From assembly GCF_019457475.1 (NCBI RefSeq), contig NZ_CP080413.1, positions 868,001 to 932,000 of the forward strand: DNA of 64,000 nucleotides, read 5' to 3'. Shown here piece after piece: positions 8,229 through 17,591 of the stretch. The position numbers were made by a program, and so were the translations under genes. Numbering within the stretch: the stretch's first letter is position 1; each line of letters opens with the position of its first letter. The DNA is from Shewanella acanthi (lineage in GTDB: Bacteria; Pseudomonadota; Gammaproteobacteria; Enterobacterales; Shewanellaceae). Under the pieces are notes generated by a model. That model was given only the letters and a program-made list of their open reading frames with translations. It was not told the origin of the DNA and made no database searches.

Positions 8229-8699
8229 ATGAAGCGATTAAGTGGTTACCCCAATTGGTTTTTCTGGATGATTATCCTCTGTGTTGTTGTTACGACCTTG
8301 ACGGGACTTTTTATGTTTCCTTGGGTCATGGAATTTAAACTGCAGTGGGATATCGATTTGGGGTTAAGTGGTGATTTACGTCTACCCGCAGTCGTGATGC
8401 ACGTATTACTCGGCTGGTTGATGTTAATGCTACTTGGCGCGCTCTGGCACAGTCATATACGTGCCGGCTGGCGTAAAAAAATCAATTATGTAAGCGGGTT
8501 AGTCACATCATTAAGTTTGTTGCTGTTAGCCTTTTCCGGTATCGGCTTGTATTATTTAAGCTCAGAAACGGCGCAATTATTGGTAAGCCTGTTACATACC
8601 TTTTTGGGATTACTGCTTTTCAGCGGTTTTATTTGGCATTACATCGGTGGACGCAATATTCAAAAGCAAAATTTAAAGCGTCAGCGGATCCTTGATTAA
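8229..8699 (+). CDS. Four-helix membrane protein, probable b-type cytochrome (PepSY/DUF4405-like)
   Basis: A 156-residue integral membrane protein with four hydrophobic helices (about residues 9-30, 55-76, 88-110 and 120-140). Histidines sit where bis-His haem ligation is expected: one in helix 2 (VVMHVLLGW), HSH after it, and two in helix 4 (LLHTFLG, WHYIGG). This pattern is shared with small PepSY-associated and DUF4405 membrane cytochromes that accompany flavinylated proteins. I infer transfer of quinol electrons to the periplasmic FMN protein; haem binding has not been shown. It is separated by 111 nt from the ApbE-like gene and closes the operon before a strong terminator. Confidence 0.7.
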   Translation: MKRLSGYPNWFFWMIILCVVVTTLTGLFMFPWVMEFKLQWDIDLGLSGDLRLPAVVMHVLLGWLMLMLLGALWHSHIRAGWRKKINYVSGLVTSLSLLLLAFSGIGLYYLSSETAQLLVSLLHTFLGLLLFSGFIWHYIGGRNIQKQNLKRQRILD

Positions 8700-8707
8700 T
8701 TACATCG

Positions 8708-8742
8708 AAAAAGGGGCTTATTCATGACATAAGCCCCTTTTT
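8708..8742. terminator. Bidirectional terminator between flavin operon and chemoreceptor gene
   Basis: A perfect 14-bp stem (AAAAAGGGGCTTAT and complement) with a 7-nt loop gives T-rich ends in both directions, serving the two convergent genes. Confidence 0.85.
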
Positions 8743-8767
8743 ATCACTCCAAGATCGCAAGTTTTGG

Positions 8768-10399
8768 TTAAGCAACCTTAAAGCGGGAGACCTCTTTTTG
8801 CAGATTGCTGCAAATGGCTTTCGTGCTGACCACAATTTGCTGCGTCTCTTGAATAACCGAATTACAGAAGCGGGTTTTATCCGACAGCTCGGTGAGATTA
8901 CGGTTAATCTCCTCGGTTACATGGGTTTGCTCTTCTGTTGCAGTGGCCGTTTGGGTCGACATCTCACTGACCTTAGAGGTGGAATTTAGGATTTCATCGA
9001 GTGCTTCCTGGGTTTGGCTGGCAAGGCTAACCGTAGAGTTAGTCAGGCTTGCACCCGACTCAATCGTTTTGACCGCATCATTGACCCCGCGCTGTAGCTC
9101 TTCAATCATCCGTTGAATATCTTGGGTCGAAGTTTCGGTGCGACTCGCCAGCGTTCTTACTTCATCGGCTACCACAGCAAATCCGCGACCTTGCTCCCCA
9201 GCACGGGCGGCCTCAATCGCGGCATTAAGGGCTAACAGGTTTGTTTGCTCGGCAATTGAGCGAATGACATCGAGTACCGAGGCGATATTGGCCGAGTTGT
9301 GGGACAGTTTTTCAATGACGTTCACTGCCTCTTTAACCGAAGTGGATAACTGCTGACTGTGGGAAACTGACCTTGTTAAAATGCTTTTTCCTTCAATAGT
9401 TTGGTCGTTAACCTTAGTGATCTCCGTTGCTGTATGTAACGCATTAGTGGCCACCTCGCGAACTGCTGCACTCATCTGATTAACTGCCGTCACAATGGTA
9501 TCGACAAATTGTTCCTGCTCGTGGCTAATCCCCATAGTGGTCGTTGATTTATGGGCAAGACTTTCAACCGATCGATTAACATCGGCGGTTTGGCCAATGA
9601 TCGAAATTACCATTTGCTGTAACTGAGCAACAAACTGGTTAAAAGCACCGGCGAGCTCACCTAACTCATCTTGGCGGTTGATGGGGATTCGTTGGGTTAA
9701 ATTGCCATCTCCTTCAACAATATCATTGATTCTATTTGTGATATCTTGGATAGCACTGACAACAATTTTAGGGCCAAAGTAGGCGATTACTAATGCAACA
9801 ATCGCTAATAGGGCGGCAATAGCGATAGAGAGCTGAGTCTGTGCCGTCGCCTGTTCAGTGGTGAGGGTGTCGAGCTCCTTCACCCTGTTATCCGCCGCTT
9901 CGCCTGCACTATTATAAATGTTTCTGAGTGCCTTGAATTCCGCTTGCGCCTTAGTCTCGTGAATGAGTTTTGCCGTCATATAGTCCTTATTTTTAACGGC
10001 GTTAATCACTTCAGATGAAGCTTGATACCAAAGAGAAAATTGCGCATCGAAACCACTAATGGATTGCAGTACTTGGGGATGAGCCTGCAAGTATTGCTTA
10101 AACTCACCCATACGATCACGGGCCTGATCGACGTTTTCCTGCCAGTTATCTATCTCCTTTTGTTTGTTTTCAGCACTGAGCTCTTCCCTGAGTAGAACCT
10201 CTTCACTGAGTTGCGCCTGATAGAGATCGCGGTCCGCATTGAGGATAGCTGAAATGGCAGGATTAAACTGATGACTGAATTCTTGCATCTGTTTAAGGGT
10301 TGTGCGGCTCTGCATAGCATCGGTAATTGCCATGATAATGAGCGCGCTTGCCATCACGATGAACATGAGGGAAAACTTAACTCGAATGCTATTAAACAT
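8768..10399 (-). CDS. Methyl-accepting chemotaxis protein
   Basis: A transmembrane chemoreceptor of about 543 residues. In order: TM helix 1 near residues 8-28, a helical periplasmic sensor of about 150 residues (four-helix-bundle type), TM helix 2 near 195-215, a HAMP domain, then a long cytoplasmic coiled coil with the signature hairpin tip ([19 protein letters not shown]) that contacts CheA/CheW. Longer readings to 10426 exist, but the ATG at 10399 is preceded by GGAG seven bases away, so I take that start. The periplasmic sequence is Gln/Glu/Asn-rich and gives no clue to ligand. No che genes lie nearby, as is common in receptor-rich Shewanella. Confidence 0.92.
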   Translation of the reverse strand: MFNSIRVKFSLMFIVMASALIIMAITDAMQSRTTLKQMQEFSHQFNPAISAILNADRDLYQAQLSEEVLLREELSAENKQKEIDNWQENVDQARDRMGEFKQYLQAHPQVLQSISGFDAQFSLWYQASSEVINAVKNKDYMTAKLIHETKAQAEFKALRNIYNSAGEAADNRVKELDTLTTEQATAQTQLSIAIAALLAIVALVIAYFGPKIVVSAIQDITNRINDIVEGDGNLTQRIPINRQDELGELAGAFNQFVAQLQQMVISIIGQTADVNRSVESLAHKSTTTMGISHEQEQFVDTIVTAVNQMSAAVREVATNALHTATEITKVNDQTIEGKSILTRSVSHSQQLSTSVKEAVNVIEKLSHNSANIASVLDVIRSIAEQTNLLALNAAIEAARAGEQGRGFAVVADEVRTLASRTETSTQDIQRMIEELQRGVNDAVKTIESGASLTNSTVSLASQTQEALDEILNSTSKVSEMSTQTATATEEQTHVTEEINRNLTELSDKTRFCNSVIQETQQIVVSTKAICSNLQKEVSRFKVA

Positions 10400-10604
10400 G
10401 GGTAAACTCCATAAATAACAAGCCATATAGCTTATCCATAAGCGTAGTTGCTTTTAGGCGATTAATATTCTAATTCGAGAAAATGTTTATGATTGATAAA
10501 GGTGAAAAAATTTCAGCAGAAATGGCGGGAATGCTGAAGCGCTCCCCTTGAAAGCAAAGGGGAGTTTTCGGACGGCTAGCGTTGGAGATGTATTGGAAAT
10601 GTTG

Positions 10605-11738
10605 TTACTTTTGTGCTTGTAAAACAACGAATTTACCGTTGGAGGCAACTGTGGTGCAGTTTTTAAATAATCGCTGTAATTTCACATGGTAGGCAAGGTG
10701 ACGATTGCCGACGATGTGTAAAATACCGCCTTTTTTTAAACGGCGGCGGGCATCTAAAAACATTTGCCAGGCGATATGATCGGTTATGGCTTCACCTTGG
10801 TGAAAAGGAGGATTGCAGAGTACTAAATCCGGCTCCACATCGTCGGGCAAATGGGTCATACAGTCATCCCAATGAAAGTGTCCTTTGTCACTCGCTAGCC
10901 CATTGCGCAGCCAGTTTGCCTTAGCGGAGGCAACGGCCATTTCCGAATCATCGATAAAGTGTATGTTAGCGTTAGGGTATAACTGTGCCATCCTAAGCCC
11001 TAACACCCCGTTGCCGCAGCCAAGATCGACAATAGTGTTAAAATCGCCCTTTGGCAGGTTGTCGAGCATAATGCGGGCACCGATATCGAGTTTATTAGCG
11101 GCGAACACATTGCTTAAATTGCTGATTTGTAATTGATACTCTGGGATTGGCCAGCTGACTTCCTTTGGTAATTCCCTTGATTTACCGTCGCTGATGCAGT
11201 TGATTACTCGCGTTTTTTTCCACGCAAGACTTGCCGTTGCAGGGCCTAAATGTTTGGCAAACAAATCGAGCAACGCACTATTGATGGATTTAGCTTTAGC
11301 ACCAATTAAAATGCGCGTGCCTGCAGGCAATACATGGGATAAACGCATCAACTGGTGGGCAAAGTAGGTGAGGTTTTTAGGTAACTTCATCAATACTAAG
11401 CCTAAGTCCTTTGGTAAGTTATCGCGACTGGTGAACCAATTTAGGTTGTCAGTGGGTAAATGATTATGCTCATGGTTTTGTATCGAACCCAAATAGCTGG
11501 TGCGGGCATCGGTTTCGATAAAGAGGGGCCAGTTAGGGTTAAGTTTTGAGAGCGCGCAGCTTAACGCGCCAAAACTGTCGTTGATAATGGCGGTAGGCAC
11601 AGCATCTTGCCCGATTTCAAGCAGTGTTTTAATCAAGTGCTCATCGGCGGCATCCCATGCTTGCAAGTTGGATTCCTGTGCCTTGGGATAGCGGAATAAT
11701 TCGAGTTCTACATCCGCCACTGAAAATTGAGTTGTCAT
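10605..11738 (-). CDS. rlmG: 23S rRNA (guanine1835-N2)-methyltransferase RlmG
   Basis: Uses S-adenosylmethionine to methylate N2 of G1835 in 23S rRNA. The 377-residue protein has the RlmG/RsmC double-domain layout: a degenerate N-terminal methyltransferase-like domain (starts with [12 protein letters not shown]) and a catalytic C-terminal domain with SAM motif [11 protein letters not shown] near residue 240 and NPPFHQ near 307, the N2-guanine methyltransferase signature. The linker [10 protein letters not shown] and the C-terminal [13 protein letters not shown] match the E. coli protein closely from memory. It is divergent from the alkB-like gene. No intrinsic terminator with a proper T run follows; a CCCCTT/AAGGGG hairpin at 10542-10564 does. 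Confidence 0.93.
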   Translation of the reverse strand: MTTQFSVADVELELFRYPKAQESNLQAWDAADEHLIKTLLEIGQDAVPTAIINDSFGALSCALSKLNPNWPLFIETDARTSYLGSIQNHEHNHLPTDNLNWFTSRDNLPKDLGLVLMKLPKNLTYFAHQLMRLSHVLPAGTRILIGAKAKSINSALLDLFAKHLGPATASLAWKKTRVINCISDGKSRELPKEVSWPIPEYQLQISNLSNVFAANKLDIGARIMLDNLPKGDFNTIVDLGCGNGVLGLRMAQLYPNANIHFIDDSEMAVASAKANWLRNGLASDKGHFHWDDCMTHLPDDVEPDLVLCNPPFHQGEAITDHIAWQMFLDARRRLKKGGILHIVGNRHLAYHVKLQRLFKNCTTVASNGKFVVLQAQK

Positions 11739-11848
11739 GTGTCACACTACGCCAAAAGAGAACCAGAAAAATAGGCTGGGGATTATCGCAGATTTCAGCT
11801 TCTAGTGCGACGCTTTGGCGTGCGTCTCCATAGGTGAAAGGGTAATTG

Positions 11849-12547
11849 ATGGAACAAGGGCAGCTCGGATTTGGATTTGATAATACTAACGATGGTCAAT
11901 CTCAAAGCCATGAGACGACATCAAAGGCGGAGATTTTATTTCCTTGGGAAGGTGATGAGAAAGATGCTTCAGTCCCCAAACCGCCAATAACATTAGTGCG
12001 CAATTACCTCAATTTAGCGCAGCAACAAGCACTCATCGATGAAGCCAAGCTCTATGCTTTTACCCGTCCCGAAATTAAAGTGTTTGGCAAGTTTCACCCC
12101 ATTCCACGTCAACAGGTGTGGTTTGGGGATGCGGGGTGTGATTATCTCTATTCGGGTCTATTTATCAAAGCGCTGCCTTGGCCGAAATATTTGCAGAAAT
12201 TACGTAGTAAACTGGCACGGGACTTCGAATTGCTGAGTAATGGCGTGTTGGTTAATCGCTATGCCGATGGTCAGGATTGCATGGGAGCCCACAGTGACGA
12301 TGAACCTGAAATCGCCCCTAATACGGACATCGCCTCACTCAGTCTTGGCAGTTCGAGGGATTTTGTGATTAAACATAAACACAGTGACACTAAATACAGT
12401 ATTTGCCTCAATAGTAGTGATTTGTTGATTATGCATTGGCCGATGCAAAGGGATTGGCTACACAGTGTGCCTAAGCGATTGAAAGTGAAACAACCGCGAT
12501 TAAATTACACTTTTAGGCAATTGATTGTGAATTTTCATGCAGGCTAA
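11849..12547 (+). CDS. AlkB-like 2-oxoglutarate/Fe(II) dioxygenase
   Basis: A predicted DNA/RNA alkylation-damage demethylase of the ALKBH2/3-like type, 232 residues. Iron ligands are visible as HxD (AHSDDEPE) near residue 150 and a distal His in WLHSVPKR near 210. The 2-oxoglutarate-binding arginines lie in the C-terminal PRLNYTFRQ. The VNRYADGQDCMGAHSDDE segment is characteristic of this group. The N-terminal 50 residues are variable and contain a possible PCNA/clamp-like hydrophobic start (GQLGFGF), which I note without assigning. The ATG at 11849 follows a GAAAGGG ribosome site; a TTG three bases earlier is less likely. No Ada box or adaptive-response partner is adjacent. Confidence 0.9.
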   Translation: MEQGQLGFGFDNTNDGQSQSHETTSKAEILFPWEGDEKDASVPKPPITLVRNYLNLAQQQALIDEAKLYAFTRPEIKVFGKFHPIPRQQVWFGDAGCDYLYSGLFIKALPWPKYLQKLRSKLARDFELLSNGVLVNRYADGQDCMGAHSDDEPEIAPNTDIASLSLGSSRDFVIKHKHSDTKYSICLNSSDLLIMHWPMQRDWLHSVPKRLKVKQPRLNYTFRQLIVNFHAG

Positions 12548-12671
12548 TTATCGTCGCTAGGTTCTAATCGCCTTGTGTGACAGTTGAGCACAAATTGCGC
12601 CGGTAAGTTTGATCTTTTTTAGTTGAAGCATTACTCTGCGCCCACTGGATTTCCCATTGCGAGAGTCGAAA

Positions 12672-12992
12672 ATGTCTGATACCCCTGCAAGTGGCACTAT
12701 CGCCGCGACCATCACACAAAAATTAACGGACAGCTTTTCACCCACCCATTTAGAAGTGCTTAACGAAAGCCATCGTCACCATGTTCCGCCCAATTCCGAA
12801 ACGCATTTTAAGGTGGTCGTTAGTAGTGACGAATTCGAAGGATTACGTCTTTTGGCGCGTCATCGCTTGGTAAATACTTGCCTTGCCCACGAGTTAGCCA
12901 ACGGCGTACATGCACTGTCAATCCACACCTTTACGCCTACAGAATGGGACGCGAACGTAGAAGTGCCCAAAACACCAAATTGTCGCGGTTAG
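12672..12992 (+). CDS. bolA: BolA family protein
   Basis: A small (106-residue) BolA homologue. BolA proteins work with monothiol glutaredoxins in Fe-S or iron trafficking, and in E. coli influence cell shape and stationary-phase gene expression. The diagnostic core is present: LEVLNESHRHHVPPNSETHFKVVV, RHRLVNTCLAHEL, and VHALSIHTFTPTEW. The longer reading starting with TTG at 12657 is rejected because the ATG at 12672 has an upstream GAGAGT and gives the expected length. It ends with a CRG motif like E. coli BolA. It is monocistronic with its own terminator. Confidence 0.93.
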   Translation: MSDTPASGTIAATITQKLTDSFSPTHLEVLNESHRHHVPPNSETHFKVVVSSDEFEGLRLLARHRLVNTCLAHELANGVHALSIHTFTPTEWDANVEVPKTPNCRG

Positions 12993-13011
12993 GACACTAA
13001 AACTCGCTTCT

Positions 13012-13039
13012 AAAGCCACGTTATAAACGTGGCTTTTTT
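13012..13039 (+). terminator. Terminator after bolA
   Basis: An 11-bp stem (AAAGCCACGTT and complement) with a 3-nt loop is followed by seven T residues. Confidence 0.88.
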
Positions 13040-13202
13040 GTTTTAGGTCAATTGGCTAGCATTCTTCGGTTTCCCTGTTGAACTTTCTATGTTAACAATA
13101 TGTTCTCATTTTCGTTGGCTGTGGCTGCCATGTATCGTTGGCTAATTCAGTAGCGACCTTATTTGCCGACGATTTCATTTTCAGGTTCGAGGAGAATATT
13201 TA

Positions 13203-14318
13203 ATGCGTCAGCTCTGGGGCTTTATTTTGACCATTTGCCTGATTGGGCTAAGTGGCTGCACGCCCCCTTCTGACTCTAATGACGTTACTTCAACTCAACC
13301 TACTGAAAGTATCAAGGAAAAAACCGATGTTATTGAGTGGCGCTTAGCCACCTCTTGGCCTAAGAACTTCCCAGGGCTTGGGATGGCACCTGTACGTTTC
13401 GCCAATCTGGTTAATCAGATGTCCGATGGTCGGCTTCACATCAGCGTTTATGGGGCGGGTGAGTTAATGCCAGCTTTTGCCGTGTTTGATGGGGTGAGTC
13501 AAGGTAAAATCCAAATGGCCCACAGCGCCTCCTATTATTGGAAAGGTAAGGCGCCTGCGGCGCAGTTTTTCTCTTCCATTCCCTTTGGCATGACAGCTCA
13601 AGAAATGAATGGCTGGCTGCACCATGGCGGCGGAATGGCGCTCTGGGAAGAAGTCTATCGCCCTTTTGGCATAATTCCGCTCGCGGGTGGCAATACAGGT
13701 ATGCAAATGGGGGGCTGGTTCAATAAACCCATCAATTCTGTTGCAGATTTTAAGGGCTTAAAAATTCGTATGCCAGGTCTGGGCGGTGAAGTTTTAAAAC
13801 GCTTAGGTGCCGTGCCGGTGAATATGGCGGGGCGAGAAGTGTATGGCGCTTTAGATACAGGGTCTATTGATGCGGCTGAGTGGGTAGGGCCTGTGAATGA
13901 CTTAGCCTTGGGTTTAGATAAAGTTGCTAAGTATTACTATTATCCTGGCTGGCATGAGCCTGGCTCGAACATGGAGTTTTTAATTAATAAGGCGGCCTTT
14001 GAGAATTTGCCTGCAGATTTACAAGCCATAGTCAAAACAGCGGCTCGGGCAATAAGTCAGGATATGCTCGACGATTACACCACTTATAATGTCACCGCTC
14101 TCGACACCTTAGTAAATAGTCATGGTGTCGTATTAAAAGCCTTTCCAAATGAGGTGATGGATGAGCTGGCAAGAGTTTCAAAGCTGGTGCTTGAGGAACA
14201 AGCCAGTCAAGATGCCTTGATGGGGAAGGTGTACCGAGCTTATCAAACCTATGAGGCTGGCGTGCGAGACTATCATAGAATTTCCGAGGACGCCTACAGC
14301 CAGCAACGTCAGCGTTAA
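13203..14318 (+). CDS. TRAP transporter solute-binding lipoprotein (DctP family), orphan
   Basis: A 371-residue solute receptor for TRAP secondary transporters. The N-terminus is a lipoprotein signal with lipobox LSGC (Cys19), so it is membrane-anchored rather than freely periplasmic as most DctP proteins are. The mature part starts EWRLATSWPKNFPGLG and has the DctP core including KGLKIRMPGLGGEVLKRLGA near residue 190 and a WVGPVNDLALGL segment. This places it with the TakP/2-oxo-acid and chloroaromatic/mannitol subgroup. No DctQ or DctM membrane gene is next to it, so its permease must be elsewhere or it may act as a sensor-associated receptor. It is flanked by unrelated single genes. Confidence 0.85.
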   Translation: MRQLWGFILTICLIGLSGCTPPSDSNDVTSTQPTESIKEKTDVIEWRLATSWPKNFPGLGMAPVRFANLVNQMSDGRLHISVYGAGELMPAFAVFDGVSQGKIQMAHSASYYWKGKAPAAQFFSSIPFGMTAQEMNGWLHHGGGMALWEEVYRPFGIIPLAGGNTGMQMGGWFNKPINSVADFKGLKIRMPGLGGEVLKRLGAVPVNMAGREVYGALDTGSIDAAEWVGPVNDLALGLDKVAKYYYYPGWHEPGSNMEFLINKAAFENLPADLQAIVKTAARAISQDMLDDYTTYNVTALDTLVNSHGVVLKAFPNEVMDELARVSKLVLEEQASQDALMGKVYRAYQTYEAGVRDYHRISEDAYSQQRQR

Positions 14319-14478
14319 TCGTATTTTCGCAATGTTTGTTTATCTTTTGCTTAGCTTGCTGAGATGATTTCATCTTGCATGAACTTATTATCGAGTCACT
14401 TCATTTGATGTTATGCTTGCGCCATAAACTGATTAGAACAGTGACACCCTTTAGGCCACTGCAATTTTGGAGCTCCCT

Positions 14479-14988
14479 ATGCCATTACTCGATAGCTTTA
14501 CCGTTGACCATACTCGGATGAATGCACCTGCTGTGCGTGTTGCGAAACACATGAGCACTCCTAAGGGCGATGCGATTACCGTATTCGATCTGCGTTTCTG
14601 TGCCCCGAATAAAGATATCCTCAGTGAACGTGGTATCCACACATTGGAGCATTTGTTTGCAGGTTTTATGCGTGACCATTTAAATGGTAGCGATGTTGAA
14701 ATCATTGATATTTCACCTATGGGATGCCGTACTGGTTTTTATATGAGCCTGATTGGTCAACCTACTGAGCGTCAAGTCGCTGATGCTTGGTTAGCGTCGA
14801 TGGAAGACGTGCTGAAAGTGGTTGAGCAGTCTGAAATCCCTGAGCTGAACGAGTACCAATGTGGCACTTACGAGATGCACTCACTTGAGCAAGCCCAAGA
14901 TATCGCACGCAATATTATCGCAGCAGGAGTGAGTGTTAACCGTAATGATGACTTAAAACTTAGCGATGAGATTTTAGGCAATCTATAA
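14479..14988 (+). CDS. luxS: S-ribosylhomocysteine lyase LuxS
   Basis: Cleaves S-ribosylhomocysteine to homocysteine and DPD, the precursor of autoinducer-2, recycling the methyl-cycle product. The protein is 169 residues. Metal ligands are His54 and His58 in HTLEH and Cys128 in YQCGTY; the catalytic Cys83 is in GCRTGFY. All are at the family positions when the ATG at 14479 is used. That ATG has GGAG seven bases upstream, whereas the TTG at 14467 does not. It is a single-gene unit ending in a strong terminator. I see no MetJ box in the 160 bp upstream. Confidence 0.97.
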   Translation: MPLLDSFTVDHTRMNAPAVRVAKHMSTPKGDAITVFDLRFCAPNKDILSERGIHTLEHLFAGFMRDHLNGSDVEIIDISPMGCRTGFYMSLIGQPTERQVADAWLASMEDVLKVVEQSEIPELNEYQCGTYEMHSLEQAQDIARNIIAAGVSVNRNDDLKLSDEILGNL

Positions 14989-15041
14989 TCTAAGAAGCGC
15001 TTGCGCAGTAACGCACAAACGTAACTTAGTTTGACGGCGTC

Positions 15042-15071
15042 AAAAAAGCGACACTTGTCGCTTTTTTTTTT
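15042..15071 (+). terminator. Terminator after luxS
   Basis: AAAAAAGCGACA pairs with TGTCGCTTTTTT and a run of about ten T residues follows. It lies upstream of the next gene, which excludes the longer start at 15031 for that gene. Confidence 0.9.
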
Positions 15072-15138
15072 GAGGAAATTCAGTTATTTTACAAACCTAC
15101 AACAAGAATGCCGTACGTTAATAATTGGGGAGCTAAGT

Positions 15139-17190
15139 ATGTCGCATCGCTACTTTGCCGTCTCGCTAACCGCAATAGCGGTGTCTTTTGCCTGCGTCAA
15201 ACCACTTCAAGCTAGTCCATTTTATTCGCAATCGATCGATCTTCAGCAAGCCAACAGCAGTTATCACACCCTTGATGATGCGATAATGCTGAGTCAATTA
15301 TCCGCCGTTTCTGTTTTACCTGCCGACCGCAGTGGTAATAGCGCCAAGATCAGTATGCGCAGTGCGAGTGAAGGCATCGCAGTGATACAGGACAGGGTTT
15401 ATTTTTCGCCAGCCCCCTATTCTGCGCCGCAGCTTCATCTGTTACCCCATTTAATGCAGCAACAAAGCGTCGGTAGTTCGCCATTGGGTGAGCTCAGCCT
15501 AGGCGGTCAAGGTGCCTTTGGATTAATTGATTACCAAAGTCTGGCACTCACTAATCAGCTCAAGGATGGGCATTTTCAGATTGAAGGTTCAACTGAGAAT
15601 GATTGGAATGGTGGCTTAAGCTGGGGTATTAAGCGTAAAGAATACAGTATGTTACTGGCAGCAAATTATGCTAAGTCCCAAGGTGATGTTGCTTTTCTTA
15701 ATAGTAGCGAGGCCGAAAGTGAGTCTGCAGATATCCTCTTTAAAATCCATGCCTCAAGTCTGAGGGGAGCGCGTAGTCCTCAGCAAACCGAATTTACTTA
15801 TCAATATATGGATGATGATAGGTATCAGTCGCGACTCGGTTTAACTGCCGTCGATTGGCAGATGGATCCGATGATGCTGTATTCTGCGACGGCAAAAGAT
15901 AAATCCACGGGGCGTCATCATAAGTATCAGTTGGCACATGAAGTGAGTATGGGCGCCAATAAAGTGCTGACGGATTTTTACTATCAGTCCTATGCCCAAA
16001 AACTCAATCAATTAGCTCTGTATGACGGGCTAAATATTGATTCTCAAGTGCTTGAGAGTATCGCACAATTTGATTTGCAGCCAGAGGATGCTGGCGTTGA
16101 TTTAACCTTTCTTGCCCAAGATAATGATTACAGTGCCTTTGGCGTACAAAGCAAGGCAATTAATCAATATGGCGAGCATCAAATTATCTACAGTGCCCGT
16201 TACCATACAGATAAAGCCGAGATGAGATTCGGTGAGCAGCAAGCCCTATGGCAGGTCGACCGCAGTATTTTAGCTGCCGACCCTAGCAATCTTATTGCCT
16301 ACACCGATGATGTTAGCGCGTTAACTTCGGCCATTGACGCCCTGTTTAAATGGCAACGCTTGCAGCTGACCTTAGCACTGGCCTACGAACACGTTGGCTT
16401 AGATAGGAATGTTAAATCGAGCGTAATTGATCTCGATAAGGTCGATTTTTCTGATAGCGATTGGATGCCGCAAATCGGTCTTTGGTATGTTGGGGATGAC
16501 TGGCGTTTTGGCAGTGATATTCGCCGAGCTTGGACTGCGGCAAGTGCCGGAAATCCTGAGGAGGACGCACAGGTTTCGCTAAATTACCAAGTGAGTGCCC
16601 AGTTCGCAAAAGCAGGTTTTGATCTTGACGTAAAAGCGTATCTCCTCGATTTTGATAATCTTCATGTGGATTGTAATGCTTACTCAATGTGTGCAGATAC
16701 CCGCTTGCTCATTCAGGAGAATATTCCCGATGTACAGAGCTACGGCGCCGAATTAGTGCTGGGGTATCGCTGGGAAATGGGGGCGGTCACATTACCACTG
16801 TCACTTAACTATCAATATCTGCGCGCTGAATACCAAAGAACTACCTGCACGGCTATCCAAGGATGTGTGGCTTCGGGTGAAAGATTGTCTTGGTTACCCG
16901 AGCAGCAGTTACGATTAAGCGCAGGAGTGAAATATTCTCAATATGAACTCAATCTGAATGCGCTGTATCAATCTCAGCGGGAATTTGAAGAGTTTGGTAG
17001 CGAGATGCAATCCTTCGATGGCCAGTGGAGAGTTGATTTAGCGGCCAATTACCATTATGACAAACAAAATGAATTTTATTTTAGGGTTGAAAACCTGCTA
17101 GATGAGGCCTTAGTGACCACAGCATCAAATACTGGCATTCGAGGTCAAAAAGGCAGAATCAGCTATCTTGGATACCAATGGCATTACTGA
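15139..17190 (+). CDS. TonB-dependent-receptor-like outer-membrane barrel with atypical plug
   Basis: A 683-residue exported protein. The signal peptide ends LQA before SPFYSQ. The C-terminal two thirds has the pattern of a TonB-dependent receptor barrel: alternating strands, a late RVENLLDEAL motif, and the terminal aromatic-ended strand RISYLGYQWHY. The N-terminal region, where the plug and TonB box should be, is short (about residues 25-150) and lacks an obvious TonB box or the usual plug motifs, although SPLGELSLGGQGAFGLIDYQS may be a remnant. A Cys pair (residues about 514 and 519, DCNAYSMC) and another later suggest loop disulfides. The start at 15139 has GGGAGCT upstream. The ligand is unknown. 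Confidence 0.75.
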   Translation: MSHRYFAVSLTAIAVSFACVKPLQASPFYSQSIDLQQANSSYHTLDDAIMLSQLSAVSVLPADRSGNSAKISMRSASEGIAVIQDRVYFSPAPYSAPQLHLLPHLMQQQSVGSSPLGELSLGGQGAFGLIDYQSLALTNQLKDGHFQIEGSTENDWNGGLSWGIKRKEYSMLLAANYAKSQGDVAFLNSSEAESESADILFKIHASSLRGARSPQQTEFTYQYMDDDRYQSRLGLTAVDWQMDPMMLYSATAKDKSTGRHHKYQLAHEVSMGANKVLTDFYYQSYAQKLNQLALYDGLNIDSQVLESIAQFDLQPEDAGVDLTFLAQDNDYSAFGVQSKAINQYGEHQIIYSARYHTDKAEMRFGEQQALWQVDRSILAADPSNLIAYTDDVSALTSAIDALFKWQRLQLTLALAYEHVGLDRNVKSSVIDLDKVDFSDSDWMPQIGLWYVGDDWRFGSDIRRAWTAASAGNPEEDAQVSLNYQVSAQFAKAGFDLDVKAYLLDFDNLHVDCNAYSMCADTRLLIQENIPDVQSYGAELVLGYRWEMGAVTLPLSLNYQYLRAEYQRTTCTAIQGCVASGERLSWLPEQQLRLSAGVKYSQYELNLNALYQSQREFEEFGSEMQSFDGQWRVDLAANYHYDKQNEFYFRVENLLDEALVTTASNTGIRGQKGRISYLGYQWHY

Positions 17191-17236
17191 CAAAATTAAA
17201 CGCTATATAAAGCACTCTGTGATAAAATCCAAATCC

Positions 17237-17274
17237 GTTCACCCCTCTCCATTAAATGAGGGGTGAACTTTTTT
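17237..17274 (+). terminator. Terminator after the TonB-receptor-like gene
   Basis: An 11-bp stem (GTTCACCCCTC and complement) with a 10-nt loop is followed by six T residues. Confidence 0.9.
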
Positions 17275-17464
17275 ATAAATTAATTCTTTATAAATTAAAG
17301 TTATAGTATTAGCCGACCGTGATATTCCTACTTTCCTGCCCATCACAAGCTCGAAAGATGTACGCCGTAGTGCATGATTCTTTTAAACGCTAATTTGAGG
17401 TTTGAAATCACCTATAATTTTCGTGGCGATGCCATGGCAATTGGGGTAAAATGCGCGCGACCAG

Positions 17465-17480
17465 CGTGATTGCGATCGCA
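17465..17480 (+). promoter_or_regulatory. Possible CRP site upstream of nqrA
   Basis: CGTGA-N6-TCGCA matches 8 of the 10 core positions of the CRP consensus TGTGA-N6-TCACA. It lies about 110 nt upstream of nqrA. In Shewanella, CRP is a major regulator of respiration, which makes the site plausible but not proven. Confidence 0.4.
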
Positions 17481-17591
17481 TTTCTGTGATAAACCTGCGC
17501 TAGCTCAATGCAGTAGGTTTTGCTTAAAAACCTCAGTATTAAGCAGGAACGCGGCGCATTGTCTTTCCTTCAAAACGTAGTGCTTGTGGAT

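Larger units (their letters stand above)
17191..17591 (+). promoter_or_regulatory. Intergenic and leader region of the nqr operon
   Basis: This 400-bp gap holds the receptor-gene terminator (17237-17274), a CRP-like dyad (17465-17480), and two consecutive potential hairpins just before nqrA. These are 17491-17519 (AAACC...GGTTT, imperfect) and 17522-17544 (GCTTAA/TTAAGC). I see no other gene. Confidence 0.6.

Noticed and set aside
14319..14478. MetJ or other methyl-cycle operator before luxS
   Set aside because: No AGACGTCT-like box is present. The AGATGA/TCATCT palindrome near 14364 is not a known operator.
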